A program made the position numbers and the translations under genes. A stretch of 13,897 nucleotides of DNA from assembly GCA_029067025.1 (NCBI GenBank), contig JAIEFH010000092.1, positions 1 to 13,897 of the forward strand. The letters run 5' to 3'. Position 1 is the first letter of the stretch, and each line of letters starts with the position of its first letter. Shown piece after piece: positions 13,705-13,897 of the stretch. The notes under the pieces were generated by a model. The model had not been told where the DNA came from. It made no database searches and saw only the letters and a list, made by a program, of their open reading frames with translations. The DNA comes from Oscillospiraceae bacterium (GTDB lineage Bacteria; Bacillota; Clostridia; Oscillospirales; Oscillospiraceae).

Positions 13705-13897
13705 ATGGACAAACTGCAAATGAAGACCCCTCTGGTGGAGATGGACGGCGATGAGATGACCCGTATCCTCTGGCAGCAGATCAAAGAGGAGCTGCTGGAG
13801 CCCTACATCGACCTGAAGACGGAGTACTACGACCTGGGCCTGCTGCACCGCAACGAGACCCGCGATCAGGTGACTGTCGATGCCGCCAACGCAACAA
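13705..13897 (+). CDS. icd: NADP-dependent isocitrate dehydrogenase, N-terminal part (cut by window end)
   Basis: The first 64 codons are present. The enzyme oxidises isocitrate to 2-oxoglutarate, reducing NADP, and supplies the carbon skeleton for glutamate. The N terminus KTPLVEMDGDEMTRILWQQI, then EPYIDLKTEYYDLGL and ETRDQVTVDAA, match the homodimeric class II (eukaryote-like IDH1/IDH2) family rather than the E. coli-type Icd. The substrate- and cofactor-binding residues lie beyond the window. ATG at 13705 has AAAAGGAG (13687-13694) 10 nt upstream. Only about 18 nt separate the T-run of the preceding terminator from the start codon's ribosome site and ATG, so no separate promoter can be placed in that gap. 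Confidence 0.93.
   Translation, partial: MDKLQMKTPLVEMDGDEMTRILWQQIKEELLEPYIDLKTEYYDLGLLHRNETRDQVTVDAANAT

Noticed and set aside
1..13897. CRISPR array, transposase, phage genes, tRNA or rRNA
   Set aside because: I saw no regularly spaced repeats, no transposase- or integrase-like protein and no tRNA/rRNA-like sequence on either strand. The window looks like core chromosome.

Overview
The window reads as an ordinary chromosomal stretch of a GC-rich, endospore-forming Clostridia. An Oscillospiraceae relative (Flavonifractor, Pseudoflavonifractor or Oscillibacter type) is the best guess. The reasons are an alpha/beta-type small acid-soluble spore protein behind a sigma-G-like promoter, strong AGGAGG ribosome sites, a class II (Firmicutes-type) GalT, a DUF975 membrane protein, an S41 protease with S-layer homology repeats, and dense GC-rich coding with short intergenic gaps. 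The genus is an inference from these traits; no rRNA or marker gene is present.

Layout. The 3' end of dnaJ (2-250, +) meets a three-gene minus-strand operon read from 4197 down to 387: an exported S41/PDZ/SLH protease, queH and an rlmD-type 23S rRNA uridine methyltransferase. Its genes overlap by 4 nt and 13 nt. Back-to-back with it is an alpha/beta hydrolase (4303-5217, +). That gene converges on an EamA/DMT transporter (5249-6136, -) across a shared hairpin terminator. Divergent from the transporter is an alkyladenine DNA glycosylase (6215-6838, +), followed by the SASP gene (6971-7174, +).

The galactose genes galK (7385-8701) and galT (8805-10295) come next on the plus strand, separated by a palindromic intergenic element that supplies the galK stop codon. 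They converge, across a perfect 15-bp bidirectional terminator, on a minus-strand pair: a CaCA-type Na+/Ca2+ exchanger (12254-11283) and a sugar-phosphate nucleotidyltransferase (11247-10336). A DUF975 membrane protein (GTG start at 12493) and the first 64 codons of an NADP-type isocitrate dehydrogenase close the window.

How the genes relate. GalK and GalT give the first two Leloir steps (galactose to Gal-1-P to UDP-galactose). galE is not in the window, and the neighbouring nucleotidyltransferase could supply UDP-sugar, which is unproven. QueH and the rRNA methyltransferase are both RNA-modification enzymes and are translationally coupled behind a cell-surface protease. The glycosylase and SASP both concern DNA integrity, but the SASP gene has its own likely forespore promoter.

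I found no mobile element with a transposase, no CRISPR array, no tRNA or rRNA, and no convincing new defence or biosynthetic system. The most interesting signals are non-coding: the galK/galT palindromic element, two palindromes over the galK promoter, the sigma-G-like promoter with a hairpin at its predicted start site, and the long GAAA-capped hairpin after dnaJ.
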